Shown here piece by piece: positions 53,616 through 62,499 of a stretch of 64,000 nucleotides of DNA. The stretch covers positions 124,001 through 188,000 of the forward strand of contig NZ_RCCK01000015.1 of assembly GCF_003664035.1 (NCBI RefSeq). Reading direction: 5' to 3'. A model generated the notes under the pieces. That model did no database searches. It saw only the letters and a list, made by a program, of their open reading frames with translations, and had not been told where the DNA came from. Source of the DNA: Pedobacter alluvionis. GTDB taxonomy: Bacteria; Bacteroidota; Bacteroidia; Sphingobacteriales; Sphingobacteriaceae. A program made the position numbers and the translations under genes. Positions within the stretch are counted from its first letter, which is position 1. Each line of letters begins with the position of its first letter.

Positions 53616-54956
53616 TTATTCTGTGAATTCAAACGTTTCCATAAACTTAGTGGTGAAGTTTCCTGCCCTGAAGTTAGGATCTTTCATCAATTGTAAATGG
53701 AAAGGAATGGTCGTTTTAATACCTTCAATTACGAATTCGCTTAATGCACGCTCCATCGTACAAATAGCCTCTTCTCTCGTCTGCGCTACACAGATCAACT
53801 TGGCGATCATTGAATCGTAGTTAGAAGGAATCGAATATCCTGCATAAACATGCGTGTCAACACGAACACCATGGCCACCCGGAGAGTGGAAATTAGTAAT
53901 TCTACCTGGTGAAGGACGGAAGTTGTTCGCTGGATCTTCTGCATTGATACGACACTCAATGGCATGCATTTCCGGCGTATAGTTTTTGCCCGAAATCGGG
54001 ATTCCCGCAGCAACTTTAATTTGTTCTTTAATTAAATCGAAGTTGATTACCTCTTCAGTAACCGGGTGCTCTACCTGGATACGGGTATTCATTTCCATGA
54101 AGTAGAAATTACGGTGTTTATCAACCAAAAATTCGATGGTACCTGCTCCTTCATAATTTACAGCCATAGCGCCTTTAATGGCGGCTTCACCCATTCTAAC
54201 ACGAAGTTCATCGGTCATAAATGGAGAAGGAGATTCCTCAACCAATTTCTGGTGGCGACGTTGAATTGAACAATCGCGTTCCGATAAGTGGCAGGCTTTA
54301 CCAAACTGGTCTCCTATAATCTGGATTTCAATGTGGCGTGGATCTTCAATGTATTTTTCTAAATATAAACCATCATTACCAAAAGCAGCACCAGATTCCT
54401 GACGTGCACTATCCCAGGCATTTTCGAAATCTTCATCTTTCCAAACTACCCGCATACCACGACCACCACCACCGGCAGTTGCTTTTAGGATGACAGGGTA
54501 GCCCATTTCATTGGCGATTGAAATACCTTCTTTAACACTGTTAAGTAAGCCTTCAGATCCCGGGATGGTTGGAACACCCGCAATTTTCATGGTTTCTTTT
54601 GCCGAAGCTTTATCGCCCATGCCATTAATCTGCTCTGGGGTAGCACCAATAAATTTGATGTTGTACTCGCGGCAAATGTTAGAAAACTTAGCGTTTTCTG
54701 ATAAAAAACCATAACCTGGGTGTATGGCATCGGCGTTAGTTAATTCTGCAGCCGAGATAATATTTGGGATATTTAAATAAGAATCTTTACTAGGTGGGGG
54801 GCCAATACAAACAGCCTCATCAGCAAAACGTACATGTAAACTCTCGCGATCTGCGGTAGAGTAAACAGCAACCGTTTTGATGCCCATTTCCTTACAGGTA
54901 CGGATAATACGCAAAGCGATTTCACCCCTGTTGGCAATTAGTATTTTTTTAAACAT
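53616..54956 (-). CDS. accC: Acetyl-CoA carboxylase, biotin carboxylase subunit
   Basis: 446 residues, ATP-grasp enzyme. It starts MFKKILIANRGEIALR; KATAGGGGRGMR is the Gly-rich ATP loop, and EMNTRIQVEHPVTE holds metal-binding and catalytic residues. It carboxylates the biotin on AccB. It follows accB by 217 bases, a gap that contains a GGTTCGTG palindrome. Confidence 0.97.
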   Translation of the reverse strand: MFKKILIANRGEIALRIIRTCKEMGIKTVAVYSTADRESLHVRFADEAVCIGPPPSKDSYLNIPNIISAAELTNADAIHPGYGFLSENAKFSNICREYNIKFIGATPEQINGMGDKASAKETMKIAGVPTIPGSEGLLNSVKEGISIANEMGYPVILKATAGGGGRGMRVVWKDEDFENAWDSARQESGAAFGNDGLYLEKYIEDPRHIEIQIIGDQFGKACHLSERDCSIQRRHQKLVEESPSPFMTDELRVRMGEAAIKGAMAVNYEGAGTIEFLVDKHRNFYFMEMNTRIQVEHPVTEEVINFDLIKEQIKVAAGIPISGKNYTPEMHAIECRINAEDPANNFRPSPGRITNFHSPGGHGVRVDTHVYAGYSIPSNYDSMIAKLICVAQTREEAICTMERALSEFVIEGIKTTIPFHLQLMKDPNFRAGNFTTKFMETFEFTE

Positions 54957-55048
54957 AATTTTTTAATTGATGATTACACCGATGATATGATTACACTGAT
55001 CATTTAGCGTAATGTAAACCGATATAATCAAATTTTAAATTAAATGCC

Positions 55049-55072
55049 ATGGTTCGTGTCGCCACGAACCAT
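55049..55072. repeat. GGTTCGTG palindrome, third copy
   Basis: ATGGTTCGTG (55049-55058) pairs with CACGAACCAT (55063-55072) around a TCGC loop. Same stem as the palindromes at 24585-24643. Confidence 0.75.
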
Positions 55073-55173
55073 TTATATTTTTCAGTTTGTTAAATGCAAA
55101 ACTGAAGATCATCATAATTTTACGGTATTCCGGTCAGTGAGCACACAGACCGAGGCGTAAGTTAACGTTATTA

Positions 55174-55650
55174 TTAAATAGGTTCTACTAAAAATAACGG
55201 TTGGTCGTATTCTACAGGTGATGCATTATCAACCAATATTTTGACAATACGGCCTGAAACTTCACTTTCAATCTCGTTAAAAAGTTTCATTGCCTCAATA
55301 ATACAAACTACTTTACCTGTGCTAACCTCATCGCCAACGTTAACAAACATTGGTTTTTCCGGACTAGCTGAACGATAGAAAGTACCGATCATTGGGGATT
55401 TAATAGTAATGTATTTTGAAGTGTCTTCTGCAGCAGGTACAGCAGGTGTTGCTGCATTTGGAGCAGTAGGAGCTGTTGCAACAGGGGCAGCAGCCTGTAC
55501 AAGCGGAGCTTGCGGTACGGTAGCATGCACAACTGTTGGTGCCTGGTTTGTTTTGATCGTGATTTTGAAGTTTTCCTGCTCAATAGCAACTTCATTTACT
55601 CCAGAACGAGAAACAAATTTAATCAGTTCCTGTATTTGTTTGATATCCAT
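55174..55650 (-). CDS. accB: Biotin carboxyl carrier protein
   Basis: 158 residues. An N-terminal interaction region (1-40) is followed by an Ala/Pro/Val-rich linker (about 40-75) and a biotinyl domain with the target Lys at 122 in EAMKLFNEIES. It carries CO2 between AccC and the carboxyltransferase. Confidence 0.96.
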   Translation of the reverse strand: MDIKQIQELIKFVSRSGVNEVAIEQENFKITIKTNQAPTVVHATVPQAPLVQAAAPVATAPTAPNAATPAVPAAEDTSKYITIKSPMIGTFYRSASPEKPMFVNVGDEVSTGKVVCIIEAMKLFNEIESEVSGRIVKILVDNASPVEYDQPLFLVEPI

Positions 55651-55743
55651 TTTTTAGGCTTTTATGTAAAAAATAGTGTTTATTGAATTAACTAAGTTAT
55701 ACTTTTTTTGTTTTATTTTTTATCTGAGTCATCTATGACATCT

Positions 55744-55771
55744 GACTCCCGACTAAAGACTTCTGACTAAT
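55744..55771 (-). repeat. GACT heptamer array over the fabH stop
   Basis: GACTCCC, GACTAAA, GACTTCT and GACTAAT in 7-base register. The fabH stop TAG (minus strand, 55767-55769) lies in the last unit. Confidence 0.75.
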
Positions 55772-56765
55772 TTGTATCGTAAGCCCATTTAAGGTACACT
55801 GAACCCCAGGTAAAGCCGCCACCGAATGCAGCTAAAACGATGTTGTCACCTTTTTTTAACCTGCTTTCCCATTCCCATAAACATAAAGGAATAGTTCCGT
55901 TGGTTGTATTTCCGTAACGTTCGATGTTGATCATCACCTTATCCGTTGTAACGCCCATGCGGTTTGCAGTAGCGTCAATAATGCGTTTGTTGGCCTGGTG
56001 CGGTACTAACCATGCCACATCATCAGCGGTCAGGCCATTGCGTTCCATAATTTCGGCAGCTACATCAGCCATATTGGTTACGGCAAATTTAAATACCGTT
56101 GGTCCTTCCTGGTGTGCAAAATGCTCTCTGGCATCAATGGACTCGTGTGTTGCAGGTTTAACCGAACCACCAGCTTTCATGCCTAAGAAATCTCTACCCG
56201 AACCATCTGTTCTTAAAATAGAATCCTGAATGCCCAATCCTTCTTCATTTGGTTCTAATAGAGCACAACCACAACCATCACCAAAAATGATGCAGGTTGT
56301 ACGGTCTTCATAGTTAATAATTGACGACATTTTATCGCCACCAACTACTAAAACTTTTTTATGTCTACCTGATTCGATGAATGATGCACCTGTAGCAAGT
56401 CCGAAAATAAAGCCCGAACAAGCGGCCTGTAAATCATATCCCCATGCGTTTTTAGCTCCGATTTTATCTGCTAAAACGTTTGCTGTTGCAGGGAAAGTAA
56501 AATCAGGAGTAGTGGTGCAAAAGATAATCAGTTCAATTTCACTTGCATCAATTCCCCTCTTTTTAAGTAAGCCATTTACAGCATGAACAGCCATATCAGA
56601 AGTACCTAAACCTTCTCCCTTTAAAATTCTACGTTCTTTAATTCCCGTTCTGCTGGTAATCCATTCATCCGAAGTATCAACCATGGTTTCTAACTCTGTG
56701 TTTGTAAGCACATAGTCGGGAACGTAACCATTTACTGCTGTAATAGCAGCGTGAATTTTACTCAT
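55767..56765 (-). CDS. fabH: 3-oxoacyl-ACP synthase III
   Basis: 332 residues. The catalytic Cys is at 116 (QAACSGFIFGL), His in WLVPHQANKRI (about 255) and Asn in ERYGNTTNGTIP (about 285). It condenses acetyl-CoA with malonyl-ACP to start fatty-acid synthesis. It follows plsX after 18 bases. Confidence 0.96.
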   Translation of the reverse strand: MSKIHAAITAVNGYVPDYVLTNTELETMVDTSDEWITSRTGIKERRILKGEGLGTSDMAVHAVNGLLKKRGIDASEIELIIFCTTTPDFTFPATANVLADKIGAKNAWGYDLQAACSGFIFGLATGASFIESGRHKKVLVVGGDKMSSIINYEDRTTCIIFGDGCGCALLEPNEEGLGIQDSILRTDGSGRDFLGMKAGGSVKPATHESIDAREHFAHQEGPTVFKFAVTNMADVAAEIMERNGLTADDVAWLVPHQANKRIIDATANRMGVTTDKVMINIERYGNTTNGTIPLCLWEWESRLKKGDNIVLAAFGGGFTWGSVYLKWAYDTN

Positions 56766-56783
56766 TTTAAGAATTTTAATAAA

Positions 56784-57722
56784 TTATTTAAATGCCATTC
56801 TAATTTTTTCTACCAATCCGGTAGTAATCATTTCCCTGGATTGGAGAACCATATTTTTAACAGCTAGCGGACTGGAAATCCCATGTCCGATAACAACGGG
56901 AGCGTTAACACCCAGAACCGGGCTTCCACCGTATTGTTCATAGTTAAAACGATCGAAGAACTCATCTTTAAGTCCTTTTTTGATGGTAAGTACGTAAAAC
57001 GATTCTGCTAATTTTAGCATTATATTTCCGGTAAAACCATCGCAAACAATCACATCGGCTTTATCATTAAATAAATCCCTACCTTCCACATTTCCAACAA
57101 AGTTGAACAGGCTGGTTTCTTTCATTAACGGGAAAGTAGCCATGCTTAGCATATTTCCTTTTTCATCTTCTTCGCCAATATTTATCAGGGCAACTTTCGG
57201 GTCATTGATCTGCAACAAATTTTCTGCATATAAACTGCCCAAAACGCCAAATTGTAATAAAATATCAGGTTTACAGTCGGCATTTGCACCTACATCTAAC
57301 AGTAAGCCAGTGCCGCCTTTAATTTTTGGAAGAATTGTACATAAACAAGGTCGGATAATGCCGGGAATTGTTTTAACGCTAAAGACTGCGCCAACCAACA
57401 TGGCTCCAGAGTTACCAGCACTTGCGAAAGAATCGATTTTACCTTCTTTTAAAAGGTTAAAACCAACAGCTATGCTCGAATTCGGTTTCTGAACGATTGC
57501 TTTGGTGGGATGTTCGCCCATACCAATTACTTCATCAGTATGAACGTATTCAAAATGATCTGGATTAAAACCTTCTTCTGCAAGAATGGGTTTAATCTGT
57601 TCGGTATCGCCAATAAGAACTAAATGCTCTCCAGCGTTAAGCGATTGATGAGCAGCTATTGCTCCCAAAACAATTGCTTTGGGAGCATAGTCTCCGCCCA
57701 TTATGTCGAGGCCTATTTTCAT
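56784..57722 (-). CDS. plsX: Phosphate acyltransferase PlsX
   Basis: 312 residues. MKIGLDIMGGDYAPKAIVLGA at the N-terminus, TDEVIGMGEHPTKA, GNSGAMLVGA and LLDVGANADCKP are diagnostic. It makes acyl-phosphate from acyl-ACP for phospholipid synthesis. Confidence 0.96.
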   Translation of the reverse strand: MKIGLDIMGGDYAPKAIVLGAIAAHQSLNAGEHLVLIGDTEQIKPILAEEGFNPDHFEYVHTDEVIGMGEHPTKAIVQKPNSSIAVGFNLLKEGKIDSFASAGNSGAMLVGAVFSVKTIPGIIRPCLCTILPKIKGGTGLLLDVGANADCKPDILLQFGVLGSLYAENLLQINDPKVALINIGEEDEKGNMLSMATFPLMKETSLFNFVGNVEGRDLFNDKADVIVCDGFTGNIMLKLAESFYVLTIKKGLKDEFFDRFNYEQYGGSPVLGVNAPVVIGHGISSPLAVKNMVLQSREMITTGLVEKIRMAFK

Positions 57723-57823
57723 AGAAAAAATCTGTTTGTGTTAAGTCAGGTGTAATCCTGAATTTTTCAGTTGACTAAGGTATGACTAAAGCCGCTGAAA
57801 ACACAAACAATTTTTTAAGAAAA

Positions 57824-58015
57824 TTACCCTATCTGAGTATTTTCGATAACCAGTTTGCCGTTGTAGTATAAGTTACCATCAACGTTGTAAGCACGGTGAG
57901 GTACGTGGATAGCACCTGTTGCCGAGCATGTTGCTAAAGAAGGAGTAACAGCTTTATAGTGCGTTCTTCTTTTATTTTTTCTCTGTTTCGAGATTTTCCG
58001 TTTTGGATGTGCCAT
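57824..58015 (-). CDS. rpmF: Ribosomal protein bL32
   Basis: 63 residues. MAHPKRKISKQRKNKRRTH is the typical basic N-terminus. Only one Cys remains (LATCSATG), so the zinc ribbon of Cys4-type L32 is absent and this is a zinc-independent form. Confidence 0.95.
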   Translation of the reverse strand: MAHPKRKISKQRKNKRRTHYKAVTPSLATCSATGAIHVPHRAYNVDGNLYYNGKLVIENTQIG

Positions 58016-58030
58016 TGCTGTATAATCTAA

Positions 58031-58561
58031 TTATTTTTTTAACTTATTAAGGGCTTCCCAACGTGGGTCGCTTGTTTGTTCATTTTCTTCAGCCTGCTTT
58101 TGGATAGATAACTGATTTAAGCGATCAATCATTTCCTGATCGCAATCTTTACCTGCCTGTTCGCAGTTTTTGATATAAGGTACCGCTACGTTAATCATTT
58201 CGTATAAAGGGCCCGATATATCAATCTCGGTATCTTTACGGCTTAATGAGATAATTTCTTCATCATCACTTTCCATTTCGGCTTCTGCAAACTTTACGAT
58301 CTGACGTTCGTAAAGATTTACCGGGAATGAAAATTCAGATAAACATTTATCGCAATCTAAATTTACGGTACCAATAACTTTGAATTTTAGAAGCAACATG
58401 GTCTCTTGTTTATCAAGTTCCAAGTCTACTTTTAAATTTCCACTTTTAATTAACGAATACTCAAATGCATTAAAAAAGGTGTCATCAAGCTCATAATCAA
58501 ACTGATGGGTTCCCAATTTTAATCCGGTAAACGGTAATGAAAATTGTTTTAGTGGGTTCAA
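58031..58561 (-). CDS. YceD/DUF177 family protein
   Basis: 176 residues. The middle has the conserved CDKCLSEFSFPVNL block (about 79-92), and a cysteine pair at CEQAGKDCDQEM lies near 133. YceD-type proteins are always found before rpmF and are linked to 23S rRNA accumulation in other organisms. First gene of the rpmF-plsX-fabH-accB-accC block. Confidence 0.88.
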   Translation of the reverse strand: MNPLKQFSLPFTGLKLGTHQFDYELDDTFFNAFEYSLIKSGNLKVDLELDKQETMLLLKFKVIGTVNLDCDKCLSEFSFPVNLYERQIVKFAEAEMESDDEEIISLSRKDTEIDISGPLYEMINVAVPYIKNCEQAGKDCDQEMIDRLNQLSIQKQAEENEQTSDPRWEALNKLKK

Positions 58562-58583
58562 AGTACTGTAAAATTTTAGCCTG

Positions 58584-58591
58584 CAAATGTA
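58584..58591 (-). promoter_or_regulatory. Likely promoter -7 element of the yceD-acc block
   Basis: TACATTTG on the minus strand matches TAnnTTTG and lies 23 bases before the yceD ATG. No clear TTG at -33. Confidence 0.5.
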
Positions 58592-58678
58592 GGGATAAAA
58601 AAATTAGATTAAAAATATTTTTTAAAAATTGTTGGCGTTAATCGGACAGGTTTTCAGAAAGTTAATCCAAATACTGAG

Positions 58679-58711
58679 AGACCTTACAGGTTTTCGAAAC
58701 CTGTAAGGTCT
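58679..58711 (-). terminator. Terminator of the MFS-rhodanese operon
   Basis: A 15-bp inverted repeat: 58679-58693 pairs with 58697-58711 around a TCG centre, 10 bases after the rhodanese stop. Confidence 0.85.
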
Positions 58712-58720
58712 GTAAGATGG

Positions 58721-59560
58721 CTAGTTTGCCAAAACCATTTCCTTATTACTCCTGCTCCATTCACTCCATGAGCCTACATAAAGTTTTGGAATAGGCAGGC
58801 CTGCATAATCCATAGCCAGTAGCGTATGGCAGGCGGTAATGCCCGAGCCACAGTGAACAATTACATTTTCGGGTTTTACATGGGCAAGAGCTTCTTCGTA
58901 TTTTTCTTTCAATATTTCGGGGGACAGGAAAGTACCGTTTGCGTCTAAATTTTCGGTATAAGGAATATTTGCCGCACCAGGAATGTGGCCTGCAATTAAG
59001 TCAATAGGCTCGGTTAGACCAGCAAAACGGTTGGCATCACGTACGTCAATCACAATGTAATCGTCGGTTTTGGCTACTTGTTCCACTTCGTTGATATCTG
59101 ATAACGGTAAGTTCCATACTGTGATTTCATATTTTTCGACAGATTTTGGGATTTCTACTTTATCAGTGGTTGGGAAACCTGCTTTAACAGCCGCCTGAAA
59201 TCCGCCATCAATTACCTGTACTTTTTCATGACCAATAGCTCTTAGCATCCACCAAAGCCTTGCCGCTGCGTTACCGCCGTTTTTATCATCGTAAACAATA
59301 ACATGACTATGCTTTGTAACTCCGAGTTTTTGCAATACGGAGGAAAACTGTTCTGAAGTTGGTAAAGGATGACGTCCGCCAATTGCAAAATCGCCAATGT
59401 TGGCTAAATCACTGTTTACATCAGCAAAAAGTGCACCTGCCAAATGTTGTTCATCGTATCTCGGTTTTGAGCCTGCACTGGCATCTATAATTACGATTTC
59501 GTCATCCTGGTTTAACCAGGTTAATTCTTCGGGTTTTATAATTGGGGATAGTGATTTCAT
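58721..59560 (-). CDS. Tandem-rhodanese sulfurtransferase
   Basis: 279 residues from the ATG at 59560, which overlaps the upstream stop (ATGA); a longer frame starting at 59626 overlaps the upstream gene and adds unconserved residues. There are two rhodanese domains; the second has the active-site loop HCGSGITA with the catalytic Cys. The first has no Cys in the equivalent place. Thiosulfate or 3-mercaptopyruvate sulfurtransferase type; donor not decidable. Confidence 0.92.
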   Translation of the reverse strand: MKSLSPIIKPEELTWLNQDDEIVIIDASAGSKPRYDEQHLAGALFADVNSDLANIGDFAIGGRHPLPTSEQFSSVLQKLGVTKHSHVIVYDDKNGGNAAARLWWMLRAIGHEKVQVIDGGFQAAVKAGFPTTDKVEIPKSVEKYEITVWNLPLSDINEVEQVAKTDDYIVIDVRDANRFAGLTEPIDLIAGHIPGAANIPYTENLDANGTFLSPEILKEKYEEALAHVKPENVIVHCGSGITACHTLLAMDYAGLPIPKLYVGSWSEWSRSNKEMVLAN

Positions 59561-59757
59561 TTTATTTTTTTTATTATTCTTGCAATTATAGTAAGGATGG
59601 TTCCAATAATCAAAACAGGAAGCCATAAAACAATTGAGTATTCTCCTAGATCTTTTAAAATGAAGCTTAAGTCTCCCTTGTAGCTAAATAATGAGATGCC
59701 GTAAATAAACATTATAATGCCAATTATAATTAAGGATATTCCAAATTTTAAAAGCAT
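59557..59757 (-). CDS. Small two-helix membrane protein
   Basis: 66 residues with two hydrophobic segments (about 4-25 and 40-62) and a basic C-terminus (IIKKIK). No family recognised. It is coupled on both sides: the MFS stop is one base before its ATG and its own stop overlaps the rhodanese ATG. Confidence 0.7.
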   Translation of the reverse strand: MLLKFGISLIIIGIIMFIYGISLFSYKGDLSFILKDLGEYSIVLWLPVLIIGTILTIIARIIKKIK

Positions 59758-59758
59758 G

Positions 59759-60931
59759 TTATTTTGTTTTTAATGCCCACAATCCCAAAACTGGGCCAAC
59801 AGCTAAAACCATATAAAGATAATGCGAATTCATCTCTTTAGCTAAAAGATTAATCACCTGGATGCTAATAATCGTAATGGCAAAGCCGATACAATTGACC
59901 AGTGTTAACGAAGTACCTCTCAGACTTTCTGGTGCATGCTTGGCAATTAAGGAAGAAAATAGTGGCGAATCGGCCGTTCCGGCCAAACCCCAGCAAAATA
60001 AAAAGATAAGAAAAGGATAAACAGAACTGCTGAATAGAAAAAGCGGCGAGAGGAGACAGCATAACCCCGAAATGGAAAGGGCAATGGTGGCAACTCGTTT
60101 TACACCAAATTTTTGTGAGAGCAAACCACCGATCATGCAAGATAAACCTCCGGATGCGATAATTAAGAACGAAAACAGCGGTACATTTAAAGTTGCCTGT
60201 GCATGTTTAGTATTGTAAAGCAGCAGCATGCCGGGTAAAAAAGCCCAAAAGGTATAAAGTTCCCACATGTGCCCGAAATAGCCGAAAGCAGCAGATCGAA
60301 AATCGGGATTTTTAAAGCCGTTAAAACAAGAACGGAAATCAAATTTTTGTCCGGCAGTTCTAAATGGACCGTTTGGCACAAATAATAAAATAGCAATTGC
60401 TCCAGTTAGAGATAAACCCGAAGTAGCAAATATTACATATTGCCAGGCAAAATTTGCTGTAAATGTTTTTAATAAATGAGGGAAAGCAGTACCCAAAACC
60501 AAAGCACCAACTAAAAAACCTAATGATTTTCCCAGCCCATCTTTAAAGTAATCGGATGCTATTTTCATGCCGACAGGGTAAATTCCAGCCAGCATAAAAC
60601 CAGTTAAAAAGCGAAAAAGCAGTAATAAATAGACATCGGGTAGTTCTAAACAGACACCAAGATTAAACAAGGCAGCTGCAATTCCACAGATAAAGAACAC
60701 TTTTGAGGGTGAAAAAATATCAGAAATGGCAAAAAAGGCAAATACTAAAGTTCCGCTAATAAAACCGAACTGCACCATACTGGTGAGATTGGCCAAAAGG
60801 TTGGTTTCAGTTGGGAAGTTTTTAACAATGTCGGGTAATACCGCATTGCCAGCAAACCACAAAGACGTACAGAGAAACTGCGCAATGACAATTGTAGGGA
60901 GAATGGAATTGGTTTTTTTAGTGCCGCTCAT
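59759..60931 (-). CDS. MFS transporter
   Basis: 390 residues from the ATG at 60931; the frame opens six codons earlier. There are about 12 hydrophobic segments and a conserved-type loop after helix 2-3. The sequence FLTGFMLAGIYPVGMKIASDYF resembles transporters of the nitrate/cyanate or sugar-phosphate group. Substrate unknown. It heads a three-gene unit with the small membrane protein and the sulfurtransferase, so a sulfur-compound or cyanate-like substrate is possible but unproven. Confidence 0.85.
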   Translation of the reverse strand: MSGTKKTNSILPTIVIAQFLCTSLWFAGNAVLPDIVKNFPTETNLLANLTSMVQFGFISGTLVFAFFAISDIFSPSKVFFICGIAAALFNLGVCLELPDVYLLLLFRFLTGFMLAGIYPVGMKIASDYFKDGLGKSLGFLVGALVLGTAFPHLLKTFTANFAWQYVIFATSGLSLTGAIAILLFVPNGPFRTAGQKFDFRSCFNGFKNPDFRSAAFGYFGHMWELYTFWAFLPGMLLLYNTKHAQATLNVPLFSFLIIASGGLSCMIGGLLSQKFGVKRVATIALSISGLCCLLSPLFLFSSSVYPFLIFLFCWGLAGTADSPLFSSLIAKHAPESLRGTSLTLVNCIGFAITIISIQVINLLAKEMNSHYLYMVLAVGPVLGLWALKTK

Positions 60932-61247
60932 TTTTAATTTGATGCACAATTTTAACTAAAATAAACCTGATTGGACGAAAAGCCCCAATTCTTCATTGGG
61001 CTTGTAGGAAAAGCAGGACTTTCGGAACCGATGGAACACAAGGCCTTGCTTTGCAAAAAAAAATGTAACCACCTAAGCCACCTTAGTCCACCTGAGTTTA
61101 ATGCATCTTTGGTCTTTCAGCTTTAGTCTTTCTACTCCTTTTAAGTCCGGGGTCGGGTGTCCGAAGACATGGTTATTATATCCTAACTTTTTTTTGCTTT
61201 GGTCTTTCAGCTAACCTTCCACCTTTCTACCCTCAACCTTCTACCCC
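60932..61247. other. Intergenic region with hairpin and word repeats
   Basis: 316 bases between the MFS gene and pdxA. It holds a hairpin AAGCCCCAATT / ATTGGGCTT (60980-61003), GGTCTTTCAGCTTTAGTCTTT words near 61108 and 61198, and CTTCCACCTTTCTACCCTC words right after the pdxA stop. No gene. Confidence 0.6.
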
Positions 61248-62327
61248 TTAAGAAGCATCATCTTTAATGTCAAACTGTGTTTCAACCACTTTTCCACCTG
61301 TGCGTAATTGGTTGCTCAGCATTTCCTCTTGTTCGCGACGGTTTTTTACAATGTGGATGGCTGAAAACAAAGCCTCGGTAAATGAAGTGGAATCCGCTAA
61401 ATCTTTACCTGCAATATCGTAGCCTGTTCCATGGTCTGGAGAGGTACGCACGAAGTTTAATCCAGCGGTATAGTTTACGCCATTGTGAAAAGCTAATGTT
61501 TTAAAAGGAATTAAACCCTGATCGTGGTACATGGCTAAAACGGCATCAAACTGTTTGTAGCTGCCATTGCCGAAAAAGCCATCAGCAGGGTATGGTCCAA
61601 AACAAACAATGCCTTTATCGTAGGCTTCCTGAATGGCTGGTGTAATAATCTCAGCCTCTTCGGCGCCTAATAAACCATTGTCGCTGGCGTGTGGATTTAA
61701 ACCCAGAACGGCAATTTTTGGTTTTTCTATCCAGAAATCTTTTTTCAGACTTTCATTAATCAGCTTTAATTTACTGATGATTTTCTCTTTTGTAATCGAG
61801 GTTGGAACATCTTTTACAGGAATGTGGCCAGTAACCACACCAACCCTTAAATTTTCGCTGATCAAAAACATCAGCACATCTTTACTTCCGCTTTTTTCCT
61901 GAAGATATTCTGTATGTCCCGGAAAAGCAAAAGTTTCTGATTGAATGTTGTGTTTATTGATTGGCGCAGTAACCAAGGCATCGATATCGCCGTTTACCAG
62001 ATCGGCTGTTGCGCGCTCCAGTGATAAAAGGGCATATTTTCCGCCTGTAGCCGTAACCTGACCCAATTCGATTTTTACATCTTCTTCCCAGCAATTAATC
62101 ATGTTTGCCTTTTTTGGCAGTGCCTGGTTGGCATGGTTAACTACATTAAAACTGAAATCGCCCAAATTATTCGCTTTTCTGTGAAAAGATGAAACCTTGG
62201 TGTGGCCATAAACAATTGGAGTGCAATAATTTAAAATAGCAGGGTTGGATAATGTTTTAATGATTACCTCTAAACCTATGCCGTTTACGTCGCCTATACT
62301 GATACCAATTTTAAGTTTATCGCTCAT
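61248..62327 (-). CDS. pdxA: 4-hydroxythreonine-4-phosphate dehydrogenase
   Basis: 359 residues. GDVNGIGLEVIIKTL at the start, APINKHNIQS, and MYHDQGLIPFKTLAFHNGVNYTAGLNFVRTSPDHGTG carry the metal His/Asp ligands. It acts in pyridoxal-phosphate synthesis. In many Bacteroidota pdxA directly precedes the yceD-rpmF block; here three genes separate them. Confidence 0.96.
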   Translation of the reverse strand: MSDKLKIGISIGDVNGIGLEVIIKTLSNPAILNYCTPIVYGHTKVSSFHRKANNLGDFSFNVVNHANQALPKKANMINCWEEDVKIELGQVTATGGKYALLSLERATADLVNGDIDALVTAPINKHNIQSETFAFPGHTEYLQEKSGSKDVLMFLISENLRVGVVTGHIPVKDVPTSITKEKIISKLKLINESLKKDFWIEKPKIAVLGLNPHASDNGLLGAEEAEIITPAIQEAYDKGIVCFGPYPADGFFGNGSYKQFDAVLAMYHDQGLIPFKTLAFHNGVNYTAGLNFVRTSPDHGTGYDIAGKDLADSTSFTEALFSAIHIVKNRREQEEMLSNQLRTGGKVVETQFDIKDDAS

Positions 62328-62431
62328 AATTACTGGAAAATTTTAGCGCAAATTACTGATTTTCGTTTAAAGACTTTAAAAAAAATGAAACCTCAAAGAA
62401 CAGAGATTGATTCGCAAAGAAATAATAAGTC

Positions 62432-62439
62432 TATCTTTG
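62432..62439 (+). promoter_or_regulatory. Likely rsmA promoter -7 element
   Basis: TATCTTTG matches TAnnTTTG, 61 bases before the rsmA ATG. A TTG at 62407-62409 is about 22 bases upstream. Confidence 0.5.
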
Positions 62440-62499
62440 CGTTCATAGCGCCGAATCTTAGCACCCTTTGCGGTTAAAATATTCGATTAATTTTAAGGT

